DNA of 64,000 bases from Chloroflexota bacterium (lineage in GTDB: Bacteria > Chloroflexota > Anaerolineae > Anaerolineales > Villigracilaceae): the NCBI GenBank assembly GCA_016195815.1, contig JACPYX010000012.1:55968-119967 (forward strand). Direction: 5' to 3'. This document shows positions 15,016 through 23,845 of this stretch, one piece after another (the stretch's first letter is position 1; each line of letters begins with the position of its first letter). The notes beneath the pieces are model-generated. The model was not told where the DNA came from and did no database searches. It saw only the letters and a program-made list of their open reading frames with translations. The translations under genes were made by a program, and so were the position numbers.

Positions 15016-16470
15016 ATGCTTATGCCTCAATTTCAAGATATCTCAACCCTGCTCCCGTTCACCATACTCGCCGTCTGGACCTTCGCGCTTCTCTTGGCCG
15101 ATCTCTTCATCCCCAGGGAACGCAAGGGCATCACCGCGTTGCTGGCGGCCCTCGGACTGGCCGTTGCCCTCGGCTTCACTCTTTCGCAGATTGGGCGCGA
15201 AGCCGCTGTGGGTTTCAACAACATGGCTGTGCTGGATGGTTTCTCGGCCTTTATCAATGCGTTATTGCTGGTCAGCGGTATCTTGGGCGTGGCCCTGGCT
15301 TATGGCTACGTCAAACGCATGGACCTTGAGCGCGGCGAATATTACATCCTTCTGCTTTTCAGTGTCATTGGCATGATGCTCATTGCACAGGCCGCTGACC
15401 TGATCATGATCTTCCTTGGCCTCGAATTGCTTTCCATCCCGCTCTACGTGTTGGCCGCCTTCGCCCGCCCCAAAGTGGACTCTGAAGAAGCCGGACTTAA
15501 ATATTTTCTGCTCGGTTCCTTCTCTGCCGGATTTGTAGTGTACGGCATTGCGTTGGTTTTTGGCGCGACCGGGACAACCTCGTTCTCTGGAGTTCTTGCT
15601 TCCGCCTCAACCGGGACCCCGAACCTGCTCCTGACCATTGGGGCGGCCCTCATCCTGGTTGGATTCGGCTTCAAGGTCGCGGCCGTTCCCTTCCACATGT
15701 GGACTCCCGATGTGTATCAAGGCGCTCCAACTCCGGTTACGGCTTTCATGGCGGCAGGTGCGAAGATCGCGGGCTTCGCCGCCTTACTGCGCGTCTTCGG
15801 CTCGGCGCTTCCCTCCCTTGCCAGCGACATGACTCCGATCCTGGTTGCGCTCGCCGCCTTGACAATGATCGTCGGCAACCTGCTTGCCATCTCTCAATCT
15901 GATATTAAACGTATGCTGGCCTATTCCAGCATCGCGCACGCCGGTTATATTCTGATGGCCTTCGTCCCGTTTGGAAATAAAAGCGTCCTGCCTGTTTCAG
16001 TTGCGGCGGGACTCTTCTACCTTGTTTCCTATGCCATTACCAACTTCGGTTCGTGGGGTATTGTCATTGCAATGGAAAAGGCCGAGGGCAAAGGTCTTGC
16101 CATCAGCGATTACGCAGGCCTCGGACGCAAATACCCTGCTTTGGCCGCCGCGATGACCGTTTTCATGCTTTCGCTGATCGGCCTTCCACCCACGCTTGGG
16201 CTGGTCGGCAAGTTCTATCTTTTCCGCGCGGTCATGTCCGGCGGATACGTTGGCCTGGCCATCATCGGCGTGCTGACCTCCCTCGTTTCCGCCTACTACT
16301 ACCTGCGTGTGGTCGTCACGATGTACATGCGCGATGGCGAACCGGAAGTTACGTCCGAACCCTGGCTCAACCTTACTTGGGGCGCGGCCGCATTGGTGAC
16401 TGTGATCCTGAGTTTCGTGCCGCAATACTTGTTCGAATGGGCCAGCAATGCAGTATTGAAATTGTTCTAG
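15016..16470 (+). CDS. nuoN: NADH-quinone oxidoreductase subunit N
   Basis: NuoN is the antiporter-like membrane subunit next to NuoK in the complex, about 484 residues. Markers are ELLSIPLYVLAAFARPKVDS, AAVPFHMWTPDVYQGAPTPV, KRMLAYSSIAHAGYILMAF and LSLIGLPPTLGLVGKFYLF. The start is uncertain: ATGs at 15001, 15016 and 15022 are in frame and none has a good ribosome site. The first lies in the repeat spacer, so 15016 or 15022 is more likely. It is the last gene of the nuo operon, with a terminator 24 bases beyond. Confidence 0.93.
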   Translation: MLMPQFQDISTLLPFTILAVWTFALLLADLFIPRERKGITALLAALGLAVALGFTLSQIGREAAVGFNNMAVLDGFSAFINALLLVSGILGVALAYGYVKRMDLERGEYYILLLFSVIGMMLIAQAADLIMIFLGLELLSIPLYVLAAFARPKVDSEEAGLKYFLLGSFSAGFVVYGIALVFGATGTTSFSGVLASASTGTPNLLLTIGAALILVGFGFKVAAVPFHMWTPDVYQGAPTPVTAFMAAGAKIAGFAALLRVFGSALPSLASDMTPILVALAALTMIVGNLLAISQSDIKRMLAYSSIAHAGYILMAFVPFGNKSVLPVSVAAGLFYLVSYAITNFGSWGIVIAMEKAEGKGLAISDYAGLGRKYPALAAAMTVFMLSLIGLPPTLGLVGKFYLFRAVMSGGYVGLAIIGVLTSLVSAYYYLRVVVTMYMRDGEPEVTSEPWLNLTWGAAALVTVILSFVPQYLFEWASNAVLKLF

Positions 16471-16494
16471 AAAATAAATGAAATAAATAAAAAA

Positions 16495-16520
16495 AGCGGT
16501 CCGAAAAGGCCGCTCTTTTT
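16495..16520 (+). terminator. Intrinsic terminator of the nuo operon
   Basis: AGCGGTC at 16495-16501 pairs with GGCCGCT at 16508-16514 (one G-T pair) around a six-base loop, followed by CTTTTT. It lies just after the nuoN stop. Confidence 0.85.
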
Positions 16521-16544
16521 ATTGAATGATAAAATTCTTCTGCT

Positions 16545-17210
16545 GTGATTACATCCCTCATCTTCGATTTCGACGGCTTGATCCTCGATACTGAAACGCC
16601 TGACGTCCTCGCCTGGCAAGAAATCTACGCCGAGCATAATGTTGCATTTCCTGTCGCGTCGTGGGGACAGATCATTGGCGGCGCGGGTGCTTCACAATTC
16701 GACGCGGCGATTCATTTGCAGGAATTAGTCGGCCAGCCGCTCGATCTTCACGCCCTGCACACGCGACAACATCGTTTGAATTGTTCATTGATCGAACACC
16801 AGCCTGTCCTGCCCGGCATTGTGGATTATCTTGACTCGGCGCGGCTCTTGAACTTGAAACTTGCCATTGCTTCGAGTTCTCCTCACTCGTGGGTGGACAC
16901 GCATCTTTCCCGACTTGGGCTTTTCCACCGCTTCGATAGAATCATCTGCGCTGACGATGTCGCACCTGGCCGCACCAAGCCGAACCCCGATCTGTTTTTA
17001 TTGGCGCTGGACCAGCTCGAAGTTCCGAAAGATGCGGCCATCGTCTTTGAAGATTCGCCCAACGGAGTCAAAGCCGCGCGCGCCGCTGGCATCTTTGTAG
17101 TCGCGGTACCAAACCCCACGACATCCCTGCTTGCATTTGAGGGCGAGAACATCAGGCTCAGTTCCCTGTCTGATTTGCCATTGAACACGCTTTTGAAAAA
17201 AGCATCTTAA
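16545..17210 (+). CDS. HAD-superfamily phosphatase (beta-phosphoglucomutase-like)
   Basis: A 221-residue HAD hydrolase with a C1-type helical cap. Motif I is FDFDGLILDTE (nucleophile and acid/base Asp), motif II is the SSS segment near residue 105, motif III is the Lys in GRTKPNPD, and motif IV is FEDSPNGVKAA. It resembles phosphoglycolate phosphatases and beta-phosphoglucomutases; the substrate cannot be read from sequence. The start is GTG at 16545. There is no Shine-Dalgarno sequence, and TAAAAT lies only 9 bases upstream, so the transcript may be leaderless. It sits between two terminators as a single-gene unit. Confidence 0.85.
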   Translation: MITSLIFDFDGLILDTETPDVLAWQEIYAEHNVAFPVASWGQIIGGAGASQFDAAIHLQELVGQPLDLHALHTRQHRLNCSLIEHQPVLPGIVDYLDSARLLNLKLAIASSSPHSWVDTHLSRLGLFHRFDRIICADDVAPGRTKPNPDLFLLALDQLEVPKDAAIVFEDSPNGVKAARAAGIFVVAVPNPTTSLLAFEGENIRLSSLSDLPLNTLLKKAS

Positions 17211-17221
17211 ATACAACAAAA

Positions 17222-17249
17222 AGTCGGAGCGACTCTCGCCGCTCCGACT
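17222..17249. terminator. Terminator between the HAD gene and lipA (bidirectional)
   Basis: AGTCGGAGCG and CGCTCCGACT form a perfect 10-base stem around an eight-base loop. On the minus strand it is followed by TTTTTGTTG, so it should end lipA. It also lies just downstream of the convergent HAD gene. Confidence 0.8.
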
Positions 17250-17292
17250 GCATACTGAACACTGATTACTGCTCACTGGTTACTGACTACTG
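17250..17292. repeat. ACTGATTACTG-type spacer overlapping the lipA stop
   Basis: Near-repeats of ACTGATTACTG, ACTGGTTACTG and ACTACTG fill this short stretch. The last residues of LipA (VVSNQ) and its stop codon are encoded in it. It parallels the TCGAATAT spacers that supply gene ends elsewhere. Confidence 0.45.
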
Positions 17293-18226
17293 CTTCTCCA
17301 TACAACTTTCGATGCACGATGCTCAAGGCGCGCACCTGCTCCGCCGCATGGTAAGAAGAGCGAACCAGCGGATTCGACTCCACCCATTGGAAGCCAATCG
17401 AATAGCCGTAGTCGCGCAGTTCGGCGAATTCTTCCATCGTGTAATATCTTTGCATCGGCAGGTGCTTCTTGCTGGGTTGCAGATATTGGCCGATGGTCAA
17501 TATATCCACGCCCCAACTGCGCTGATCGCGCATCACGGCTTTGACTTCGCCCATCGTTTCGCCGAGGCCGAGCATGATGCCCGATTTGGTTAAAACATCG
17601 GGATCGAGTTTCTTCGCGTTCGATAAAGTTGCCGCGGCCCACTCGTAATTGTCCTGTGGCTGGACCTGTTTGAAGAGTCTCGGTACAGTCTCGACGTTGT
17701 GATTCAAAATCTCGGGCCGCGCCTCCATCACGATCTTCAAGGCTTCGAGCGATCCTTTGAAATCGGGAATCAAGACTTCAATCGAACAGCCCGGCAATAT
17801 TGCGCGGATGCGGCGAATGACCATCGCAAAGATCGGCGCGCCGCCATCGCGCCGGTCATCGCGGTTGACGGATGTGATGACTGCGTGCTTCAAATCCATG
17901 GATTTCACAGCCTGCGCGACGCGCTCGGCTTCGCCCCAGTCCATCAGTGCCGGTTTGCCATGTTTGATGTCGCAGAAGCCGCAGGTGCGCGTGCATACGT
18001 CGCCGAGCATCAGGAACGTCGCCGTGCCAGAGCCCCAGCATTCGCCCAGGTTCGGGCACATGGCTTCTTCGCAAACCGTGTGCAGTTCTTTTGAGCGCAT
18101 CAAGGTTTGAAGCCGTTCGTATGTTTCGCCCGACGGCGCGCGTACTTTGATCCACTCGGGGCGGCGCAGTGGGCGGGTATTTAAAGTTTCGGGGTTGACC
18201 CGGTCTCGGGTGGGAGTGACAGTCAT
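17273..18226 (-). CDS. lipA: Lipoyl synthase
   Basis: LipA is a radical-SAM enzyme that inserts two sulfurs into protein-bound octanoyl groups to make lipoate for 2-oxoacid dehydrogenases and the glycine cleavage system. The 317-residue protein has both clusters: the auxiliary ligands [12 protein letters not shown] and the radical-[13 protein letters not shown]. The C-terminal [11 protein letters not shown] carries the Arg-Ser-Ser-Tyr signature. It has a normal length and ends in a repeat-derived tail. lipB is not in the window. The region before the ATG has only AGGACC as a possible ribosome site. Confidence 0.95.
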   Translation of the reverse strand: MTVTPTRDRVNPETLNTRPLRRPEWIKVRAPSGETYERLQTLMRSKELHTVCEEAMCPNLGECWGSGTATFLMLGDVCTRTCGFCDIKHGKPALMDWGEAERVAQAVKSMDLKHAVITSVNRDDRRDGGAPIFAMVIRRIRAILPGCSIEVLIPDFKGSLEALKIVMEARPEILNHNVETVPRLFKQVQPQDNYEWAAATLSNAKKLDPDVLTKSGIMLGLGETMGEVKAVMRDQRSWGVDILTIGQYLQPSKKHLPMQRYYTMEEFAELRDYGYSIGFQWVESNPLVRSSYHAAEQVRALSIVHRKLYGEAVVSNQ

Positions 18227-18258
18227 AAGGTCCTATAAAAGAAGCGGAATTTTTATGA

Positions 18259-19566
18259 TTATATCTTACGGACTTTCAATCGCAAGCCTTTGACCTCGAC
18301 AACTTCAACGCGGTCGCCCTTACCGATCGCGCCGGACCCTGGAGCGGCTTCCGCTGACCAAAGCTCAGATGCGATTTGGACTTGTCCTGTTAAACTGATG
18401 TCGGTTTTGGCAACTCCCGTTTTCCCTATCACAGATTCGACGCCGGTTTGAATGCGCCCCTGTTGAGCGCGCAAGGCAAAGGTCATGATGGTCGCAAACA
18501 TCAGACCGATTGCAATGCTGACACCGACCACCAGTGGGACAGATACGCGTTGAAATTGCGGCACGCCCGGCGAGTTGAAGAGCACCAATGCGCCGACGAT
18601 AAACGAGCCGATGCCCGCGGCTGTCAATGCGCCGTGGGTGGGCGCTTTGATATCAAGGATGAAGAGCACGAAAGCGGTTGCCAGGAAGACCAAACCAAAA
18701 TAATTGACCGAGAGAAGTCCCATTCCATAGAAAGCCAGTGCGAGAGAACTGACGCCGAAGAAACCTGCCACCCAGCCGCCCGGGTTTGAGAGTTCGATCT
18801 GCAAAGCCAGCACGCCCAACGCCAGCAGGATGAACACAATATTCGAGTCGGTGAGAATGAGTAGAAGTTGTTCGATGACGCTCATGTTCACGGTCTCGGT
18901 CTGTGCGCCGGTTGTGCGAAGTACGCGGGGGCCATCCGGCATGGTGACTGTAAAGCCGTTCAATTTTTTCAAAAGATCATTGATGTCCGTTGCGATAAAG
19001 TCAATTAATCGGGCTTGCAAAGCCTCGTTGGCAGAAACGGCTTTTGCATTCTCAATGGTGGCCTCGGCAAGAGTCACCGCATCGCTGCCGCGCCGTTCGG
19101 CCAGGGAGCGCGCAATGGCCTTCGTAGCTTCCTTGGCCTTGAGTTCCTCAGTCGTTGGCAGGTCTGCGCCGCCGCTGCTGACCGGGCTGGCCGCGCCGAT
19201 CACAGTCTCTGGCGCCATGGCTGCTGCATGGCCTGCCAATGTAACCAGTGTCCCGGCGCTGGCCGCCCATGCGCCGCGCGGGGCTACATAGACAATGACC
19301 GGTACCTGGCTGGCGCGGATCGCCTCAATGATTTGTCCCATGGTAAGAATGCTGCCACCGGGAGTGTTCAGTTGGATGATCAGCGCTTCTGCCTGGCGTT
19401 GTTCCGCCGTTTTAATGCCGCGTTCGATATAATCCAGCATGATGGGTTCAATCGGCCCGTTCGCATTCAGGATCAGGACGACAGGCTGTGTGCTTTGGGC
19501 GCGGGCGATTTGAAAGACGAGTAACAGGCTGGCGGCGAGGATAATAAATGAACCAATGCGTTTCAT
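18259..19566 (-). CDS. NfeD-like ClpP-class membrane serine protease
   Basis: A 435-residue NfeD/stomatin-operon-type protease. It has a signal peptide (MKRIGSFIILAASLLLVFQ), then a ClpP-class domain (~30-225) with the nucleophile context AASAGT and a downstream Lys in ENAKAVSANEAL as candidate dyad. Four or more transmembrane helices (~250-370) and a C-terminal OB-fold NfeD domain (~375-435) follow. Such proteins usually pair with a stomatin/flotillin gene, but none is adjacent here. I chose the ATG at 19566 over an upstream TTG. TATAAT lies 7 bases before this ATG and there is no Shine-Dalgarno sequence, consistent with a leaderless mRNA. Confidence 0.85.
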   Translation of the reverse strand: MKRIGSFIILAASLLLVFQIARAQSTQPVVLILNANGPIEPIMLDYIERGIKTAEQRQAEALIIQLNTPGGSILTMGQIIEAIRASQVPVIVYVAPRGAWAASAGTLVTLAGHAAAMAPETVIGAASPVSSGGADLPTTEELKAKEATKAIARSLAERRGSDAVTLAEATIENAKAVSANEALQARLIDFIATDINDLLKKLNGFTVTMPDGPRVLRTTGAQTETVNMSVIEQLLLILTDSNIVFILLALGVLALQIELSNPGGWVAGFFGVSSLALAFYGMGLLSVNYFGLVFLATAFVLFILDIKAPTHGALTAAGIGSFIVGALVLFNSPGVPQFQRVSVPLVVGVSIAIGLMFATIMTFALRAQQGRIQTGVESVIGKTGVAKTDISLTGQVQIASELWSAEAAPGSGAIGKGDRVEVVEVKGLRLKVRKI

Positions 19567-19594
19567 GGAATGGATTATAAACCCCAATGATGCC

Positions 19595-19624
19595 GCAAGG
19601 GCGGAGCGACAGCTCCGCCCTTGC
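19595..19624. terminator. Perfect hairpin just after pstB (first pst operon)
   Basis: GCAAGGGCGGAGC (19595-19607) pairs perfectly with 19612-19624 around a four-base loop. It begins two bases beyond the pstB stop. There is no T run on the minus strand, so it may protect the mRNA 3' end rather than terminate, or be a REP-type palindrome. Confidence 0.55.
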
Positions 19625-19626
19625 CA

Positions 19627-20382
19627 TTAGAACTGCCCTTCGAGATAGGCGCGTGTGCGTTCCTGTTTGGGATTGTTGAATACTTCTTTTGCGGGGCCCG
19701 ATTCGACCACCTCGCCCATATACATATAAATGACATAATCTGCCAGGCGCTTGGCCTGGCGCAGGGTATGCGTCACGATTACGATCGTGTATTGTTCCTT
19801 CAAGCCGAGTAAACGTCCCTCGATGTGCTGGGACGAGACCGGGTCGAGGGCCGAGGTTGGTTCGTCGCCCAGAATGATCTCCGGTTCGACGGCCAATCCG
19901 CGCGCCAGGCACAGGCGTTGTTGTTGTCCAATCGAAAGACTGGTGGCGGGATTCGTCAACCGGGTTTTAACTTCATCATACAGCCCGGCCACTTCGAGGT
20001 AATGTCGCACGGCTTTGCGATATTCGTTGCGATTATTCTTCATGCGGTGAATGTGCATGCCGTAGGCGACGTTTTCATAGATGGACATCGGCAGTGGGAA
20101 TGGTCGTTGAGCCAGCAGCCCAACTCGTTTGCGGACTTCGGTTACATCTATATCTCGTTCGTAAATATTTTGCCCGTCAATAAGAACTTCGCCAGTGATG
20201 CTTGTCTTATCGGTCAGTTCAAGAAAGCGGTTGAAGGTCTTGAGTAGCGTGGTCTTGCCGCAGCCGGACGGCCCCATGATGACCGTGATCTGTTTGCGCG
20301 GCAGTTCAATATTGACGTCTTTCAATGCTTGTATGTCGTCATAATAAGCGTTCAAATTTTTTATCTGGATATGTGCATCCAT
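19627..20382 (-). CDS. pstB: Phosphate-type ABC transporter ATP-binding protein (first pst operon)
   Basis: A 251-residue ABC ATPase of the PstB type. Walker A is GPSGCGKTTLLK, the Q-loop is LLAQRPFPLP, the signature is SIGQQQRLCLARG, Walker B is IILGDEPTSALDP, and the H-loop His is in VTHTLRQA. It diverges from the second PstB in this window (Q-loop [10 protein letters not shown], signature SGGQQQR), so the two systems are old paralogues rather than a recent duplication. The ATG at 20382 is preceded by GGAGG; an upstream ATG at 20394 would contain that site. It is the last gene of pstSCAB. The substrate is inferred to be phosphate by family only. Confidence 0.85.
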   Translation of the reverse strand: MDAHIQIKNLNAYYDDIQALKDVNIELPRKQITVIMGPSGCGKTTLLKTFNRFLELTDKTSITGEVLIDGQNIYERDIDVTEVRKRVGLLAQRPFPLPMSIYENVAYGMHIHRMKNNRNEYRKAVRHYLEVAGLYDEVKTRLTNPATSLSIGQQQRLCLARGLAVEPEIILGDEPTSALDPVSSQHIEGRLLGLKEQYTIVIVTHTLRQAKRLADYVIYMYMGEVVESGPAKEVFNNPKQERTRAYLEGQF

Positions 20383-20393
20383 GCCTGCCTCCA

Positions 20394-21254
20394 TTATTTC
20401 ATAACGTACTTGGATAACCTGCCCGCGATCCAGCGTGAACCCAGACTTATGGCAAGCACAATGATCGTCAAGATCAATGCCGACGCGTACGCTCTTTTCT
20501 GGACCTCGGGATAGGGCATGCCCAACTGGAAGAAAACCGCCAGCGGGAGCGATGCGGCGGGTTGCAGAATCGAAGCCGGGATGCGGTCAGTGTAACCTGC
20601 TGTGAACAGCACTGCGGCGGCATCGCCGATGCCGCGCCCGAAGGCCAGCAGGATCGCGGTGACGATTCCCGGCAGCATCTGGCGCGTCACCACGCGCGTG
20701 GCAATTTCCAGGCGGGTGGAGCCTAAAGCCAGCGCGGCCTGCTCCAGGTCCGCGGGCATGCGGCGGATCACTTCATCCATGGCGCGCGTCATGATCGGGA
20801 GTTCGATCAAAGCCAGGGCGATGATGCCGCCCAATAGGGAAGCGCGTAATCCAAACGCCAGCATGACGATGAACCCAAATGCGCCGTACACAATGGATGG
20901 AATGCCCCATAAGATATCCAACGCGAGTCGAACATATTGTCCCCGGCGCGAATCGCCGAGATAGGTTTCAAGATAAAGTGCAATGGGGAGACTGAATAGC
21001 AAGGCGATCAATGTGCCGCCGCCAGCCAGGTAAAGCGAGCCGATGATGGCATTGAGGATGCCGCCTTCTTTTCCAAGATAGAAGCCGCCTTTGGGAGTCT
21101 GCGATACCATTGACCATGTCAGGGCGGGCAGGCCGCGCGAAATCACCGTCCATAAAATTAAACCGAGACTGCCCGCCACGATGATGAATGAAAAAATCAT
21201 CACAGCTTTTACGAAGGCCTCAATGATGTGTCGTCTGTGCCAGTGTTTTTTCAT
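20394..21254 (-). CDS. pstA: Phosphate-type ABC transporter permease PstA (first pst operon)
   Basis: A 286-residue inner-membrane permease with six helices. The EAA-type cytoplasmic loop appears as MPADLEQAALALGSTRLEI. The true ATG is at 21254, overlapping the pstC stop as ATGA; the TTG two codons earlier is less likely. It pairs with the upstream PstC to form the transmembrane channel. Confidence 0.85.
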   Translation of the reverse strand: MKKHWHRRHIIEAFVKAVMIFSFIIVAGSLGLILWTVISRGLPALTWSMVSQTPKGGFYLGKEGGILNAIIGSLYLAGGGTLIALLFSLPIALYLETYLGDSRRGQYVRLALDILWGIPSIVYGAFGFIVMLAFGLRASLLGGIIALALIELPIMTRAMDEVIRRMPADLEQAALALGSTRLEIATRVVTRQMLPGIVTAILLAFGRGIGDAAAVLFTAGYTDRIPASILQPAASLPLAVFFQLGMPYPEVQKRAYASALILTIIVLAISLGSRWIAGRLSKYVMK

Positions 21255-22246
21255 ACCCAACGCTTTCCAAGCATCCGCTGAAGTACCAATGTGGATGCAA
21301 TGTTGAATATCAAAATGATTACGAGCAAAATGAATGCCGCGCCGAGCAGGGCCGCGTCATAAAGCGGAATGGACATCATCTCCCCGTAATTGTTTGCGAT
21401 CAGCGCCGGGAGCGGATAGGCTGTATCAAAAATGGAACGCGGGACTTGCGGCACATTTCCAACGACCATCAGGACAGCCATTGTCTCGCCGAGCGCGCGC
21501 GTAGCTCCCAGCACAACTGCGGCGATGATGCCGGGCATGGTTTGCTTTAATATAATTGAACGAATCGTCTGCCATTGCGTTGCGCCGACGGCCAGCGAGG
21601 CCTGCCTTAATCCCTCTGAGACGGTCATCAAAACTTCGTAAGTGACTGCGATAATAAATGGCGCGATCATCACCGCCAGCACAATGCCGCCCGAGAGAAT
21701 GCTGTAGCCGGTTGGATTTTTGCTGACGAAAATCGGGACGAAGCCCAGGTATTTTTCAAAGAAGGGTGCGATATTTTTTTCGACCAACGGGACGATGGCG
21801 ATCACACCCCACACACCGTAAACTACCGATGGAATGGCGGCCAATAGATCGAGCAATGGTTTCATAATGGCGCGGGTAGATTGCCGGGCGTATTCCGAAA
21901 GATAAAGCGCAGTCAGAATGCACGGCGGAATGGCCAGCCCCGCGCCGACAATAGTCACCCAAAATGTGCCGGAGATGAACGGCCAGAATCCAAACAGGCC
22001 ATCCTGCGGTTTCCAAACTGTCCCGCTTACCAGGTCCCAGAATGAATAAACTTTTAAGATCGGCCAGAAGCGGGCGGCCAGGCCGATGGTAATCAGCGTG
22101 ACCAGCGCAATCGGCAGAAGTGTGACCGCAAAAAGCACGCGCCCGGCCGTCTGGTCCTGCTTGCGGCGGGACGTTAGGGAAGGCCGGAACTTCCGGCCTT
22201 CCATTTTTTGTGATTCGGTTAAAACAGGGATTGCCTGTCTATCCAT
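21251..22246 (-). CDS. pstC: Phosphate-type ABC transporter permease PstC (first pst operon)
   Basis: A 331-residue permease with six helices after a ~40-residue polar N-terminal extension. The EAA loop is SEGLRQASLAVGATQWQTI. The ATG at 22246 overlaps the pstS stop codon by one base (TAATG). The N-terminal extension (KMEGRKFRPSLTS) is encoded by a perfect 25-base palindrome at 22178-22202. Either a repeat was inserted in frame, or the true start is further downstream; the ATG at 22204 overlaps its edge. Confidence 0.85.
   Translation of the reverse strand: MDRQAIPVLTESQKMEGRKFRPSLTSRRKQDQTAGRVLFAVTLLPIALVTLITIGLAARFWPILKVYSFWDLVSGTVWKPQDGLFGFWPFISGTFWVTIVGAGLAIPPCILTALYLSEYARQSTRAIMKPLLDLLAAIPSVVYGVWGVIAIVPLVEKNIAPFFEKYLGFVPIFVSKNPTGYSILSGGIVLAVMIAPFIIAVTYEVLMTVSEGLRQASLAVGATQWQTIRSIILKQTMPGIIAAVVLGATRALGETMAVLMVVGNVPQVPRSIFDTAYPLPALIANNYGEMMSIPLYDAALLGAAFILLVIILIFNIASTLVLQRMLGKRWV
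22178..22202. repeat. Perfect palindrome inside the 5' end of pstC
   Basis: GGAAGGCCGGAA, one base, TTCCGGCCTTCC. On the plus strand it is followed by ATTTTTTG, like a terminator, but it is read through as pstC codons on the minus strand. It is probably a REP-like element. Confidence 0.6.
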
Positions 22247-23259
22247 TACTTAACCTTTGCGAGAGACTCTGTCAATTGGTCTGCGGGAAGTTGGACAAAT
22301 CCAGCTGTCGCCACAAACTTTTGACCGTCTGTCAGGATCCACTCGATAAAGGTTTGCGTCAGGCCGGATGGTTTGCCATTCGTGACTACGTTCAAATCGC
22401 GGGCGGGCGGGGATGGATATTTTCCGGTTGCGACTGCATCCACGGCTTGCGCCTTGAATTTGATCACTTCATCTGTGCTTGCTTGTCCATCACCGTTCGC
22501 ATCAATCGGCAGAACGATTGCCCCGGCCACTGCCTCGCCCGTCGAATTGTCAAACGCATAACCCAAATTGTTATAGCCAATCCCAAGCGGATCTTTGATA
22601 ACCGCTTCGAGCACGCCCGGGTCGCCGTTAACGCCCACGCCGACCAAGTCCTCCTGCTTCTTGCCGCCCAGGAATTTTGCCCACGCATCCGCCGCGCCAG
22701 CCGAGTCGGAACGCGTATAAACGTGGATCTCATCAGTGATCTCAGGTTTGCCGGTCACTTCGCCCCAGGTCTTGATTTCGCCAGTGATGAAAATCTTGAT
22801 GAATGTATCCTGGGATACGCCCTTGGCGAGTAGGTCATTGATGACCGGATTCTGCGCGTTGACGATCGGAAAGACCGCATCTTTCACGACTGCAACCGCG
22901 TACGCGCCTTTGGCCTTTTCTTCGCTGGTAACATTGCGCGAGACCATGCCAATATCCACCGCGCCAGAGAGGGCATCGGTCATGCCTTTACCCGCGCCAC
23001 CGGCTGAAACGTCAAACGTGACGTTGGGATGGATTTTCTGGAATTCCTCCGCCCAGACCGTCATCATTGGGTAAAGGGCGAATGCGCCAGAGGTGGCAAT
23101 ATTGCCTTTCAACGTGTCGGCGGGCGCAGCAGTGGGAACGTCAGTTGCGGGAGCGCCGTTTGAAAGGGGAGCCGTTGTCGGTGCTGGTGAGGCGCACGCC
23201 GTCAGGGTCAGTGTAAAGGCCATGACTACGGTCAGCAGAATAAAAGCAGATTTTCTCAT
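22246..23259 (-). CDS. pstS: Phosphate-type ABC transporter substrate-binding lipoprotein (first pst operon)
   Basis: A 337-residue periplasmic-type binding protein anchored as a lipoprotein. The signal is MRKSAFILLTVVMAFTLTL and the lipobox is LTAC, followed by an Ala/Pro/Thr linker. The domain begins with TSGAFALYPMMTVWAEEF and contains SAGGAGKGMTDALSGAVDIG, which resembles the anion-binding loop of PstS-type proteins. The start at 23259 has GGAGAC upstream. An inverted-repeat operator at 23282-23304 lies immediately upstream. Phosphate is the family default, but another oxyanion cannot be excluded. Confidence 0.85.
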   Translation of the reverse strand: MRKSAFILLTVVMAFTLTLTACASPAPTTAPLSNGAPATDVPTAAPADTLKGNIATSGAFALYPMMTVWAEEFQKIHPNVTFDVSAGGAGKGMTDALSGAVDIGMVSRNVTSEEKAKGAYAVAVVKDAVFPIVNAQNPVINDLLAKGVSQDTFIKIFITGEIKTWGEVTGKPEITDEIHVYTRSDSAGAADAWAKFLGGKKQEDLVGVGVNGDPGVLEAVIKDPLGIGYNNLGYAFDNSTGEAVAGAIVLPIDANGDGQASTDEVIKFKAQAVDAVATGKYPSPPARDLNVVTNGKPSGLTQTFIEWILTDGQKFVATAGFVQLPADQLTESLAKVK

Positions 23260-23281
23260 AGTTTGTCTCCAATTTGGTTTG

Positions 23282-23304
23282 TGTGTAATAGACCCTATTG
23301 CACA
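23282..23304. promoter_or_regulatory. Operator-like inverted repeat upstream of pstS
   Basis: TGTGTAATA, five bases (GACCC), TATTGCACA: the arms match 8 of 9 as inverted repeats. The same right arm and five-base spacing recur at 23846-23868 before the neighbouring Rrf2 gene, so this is the likely Rrf2 binding site. It lies about 23-45 bases before the pstS ATG. Confidence 0.55.
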
Positions 23305-23357
23305 AGTAGACTTTTGAGCCAAAAAAAACGCTCTTTGCAAGGTATCTTTCAAGGCAT

Positions 23358-23819
23358 TTAACTTTTTATGCCAAGCTTCTTGCGGACGGCACTCTGTCGC
23401 TTGGTCACATCAGCCAGGCTGGTGTTATCGAGAATATCGGCGATGGCATTGCGTACATCGCCCATTACCAGCCGCAGGCCGCAAGTCTGTTCGTCGGGAC
23501 AGCCACATGGCTCGTAGGCCATCTGGCTGACGCATTTGATGGGCGCCACGGGGCCGTCAAGCACGCGGAAGATTTGGCCGAGCGTGATCTCACTGGCAGG
23601 CCTGGCCAGGTAATACCCGCCGCCAACGCCCATCTTGCTGTGGAGCATGCCGGCGTTCTTGAGCGTCAACAAAATCTGCTCGAGAAACTTGGCCGAGATC
23701 TGCTCGCGTTGCGAGATCTCTTTGATTTGCACCACCGGCAGGGAAGCGTTCGGGGCGGAGGGCCCCGCCAGAATGATCATTGCCCGTAACCCGTATTCAC
23801 CGCGTTTGGAAAGCCGCAT
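23358..23819 (-). CDS. Rrf2-family transcriptional regulator with cysteine cluster
   Basis: A 153-residue winged-helix regulator of the Rrf2 family. The N-terminus MRLSKRGEYGLRAMIILAG and the recognition region QISAKFLEQILLTLKNAGML are typical. Four cysteines between residues ~95 and ~115 (KCVSQMAYEPCGCPDEQTCG) resemble the [Fe-S] ligands of IscR, NsrR and RirA. Redox, iron or NO sensing is therefore inferred. It is upstream of and co-oriented with pstS and has its own operator-like site. A second Rrf2 gene is at 54095. Confidence 0.9.
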   Translation of the reverse strand: MRLSKRGEYGLRAMIILAGPSAPNASLPVVQIKEISQREQISAKFLEQILLTLKNAGMLHSKMGVGGGYYLARPASEITLGQIFRVLDGPVAPIKCVSQMAYEPCGCPDEQTCGLRLVMGDVRNAIADILDNTSLADVTKRQSAVRKKLGIKS

Positions 23820-23845
23820 GTCTGCCTTTCTTGCAAAAGTATACT

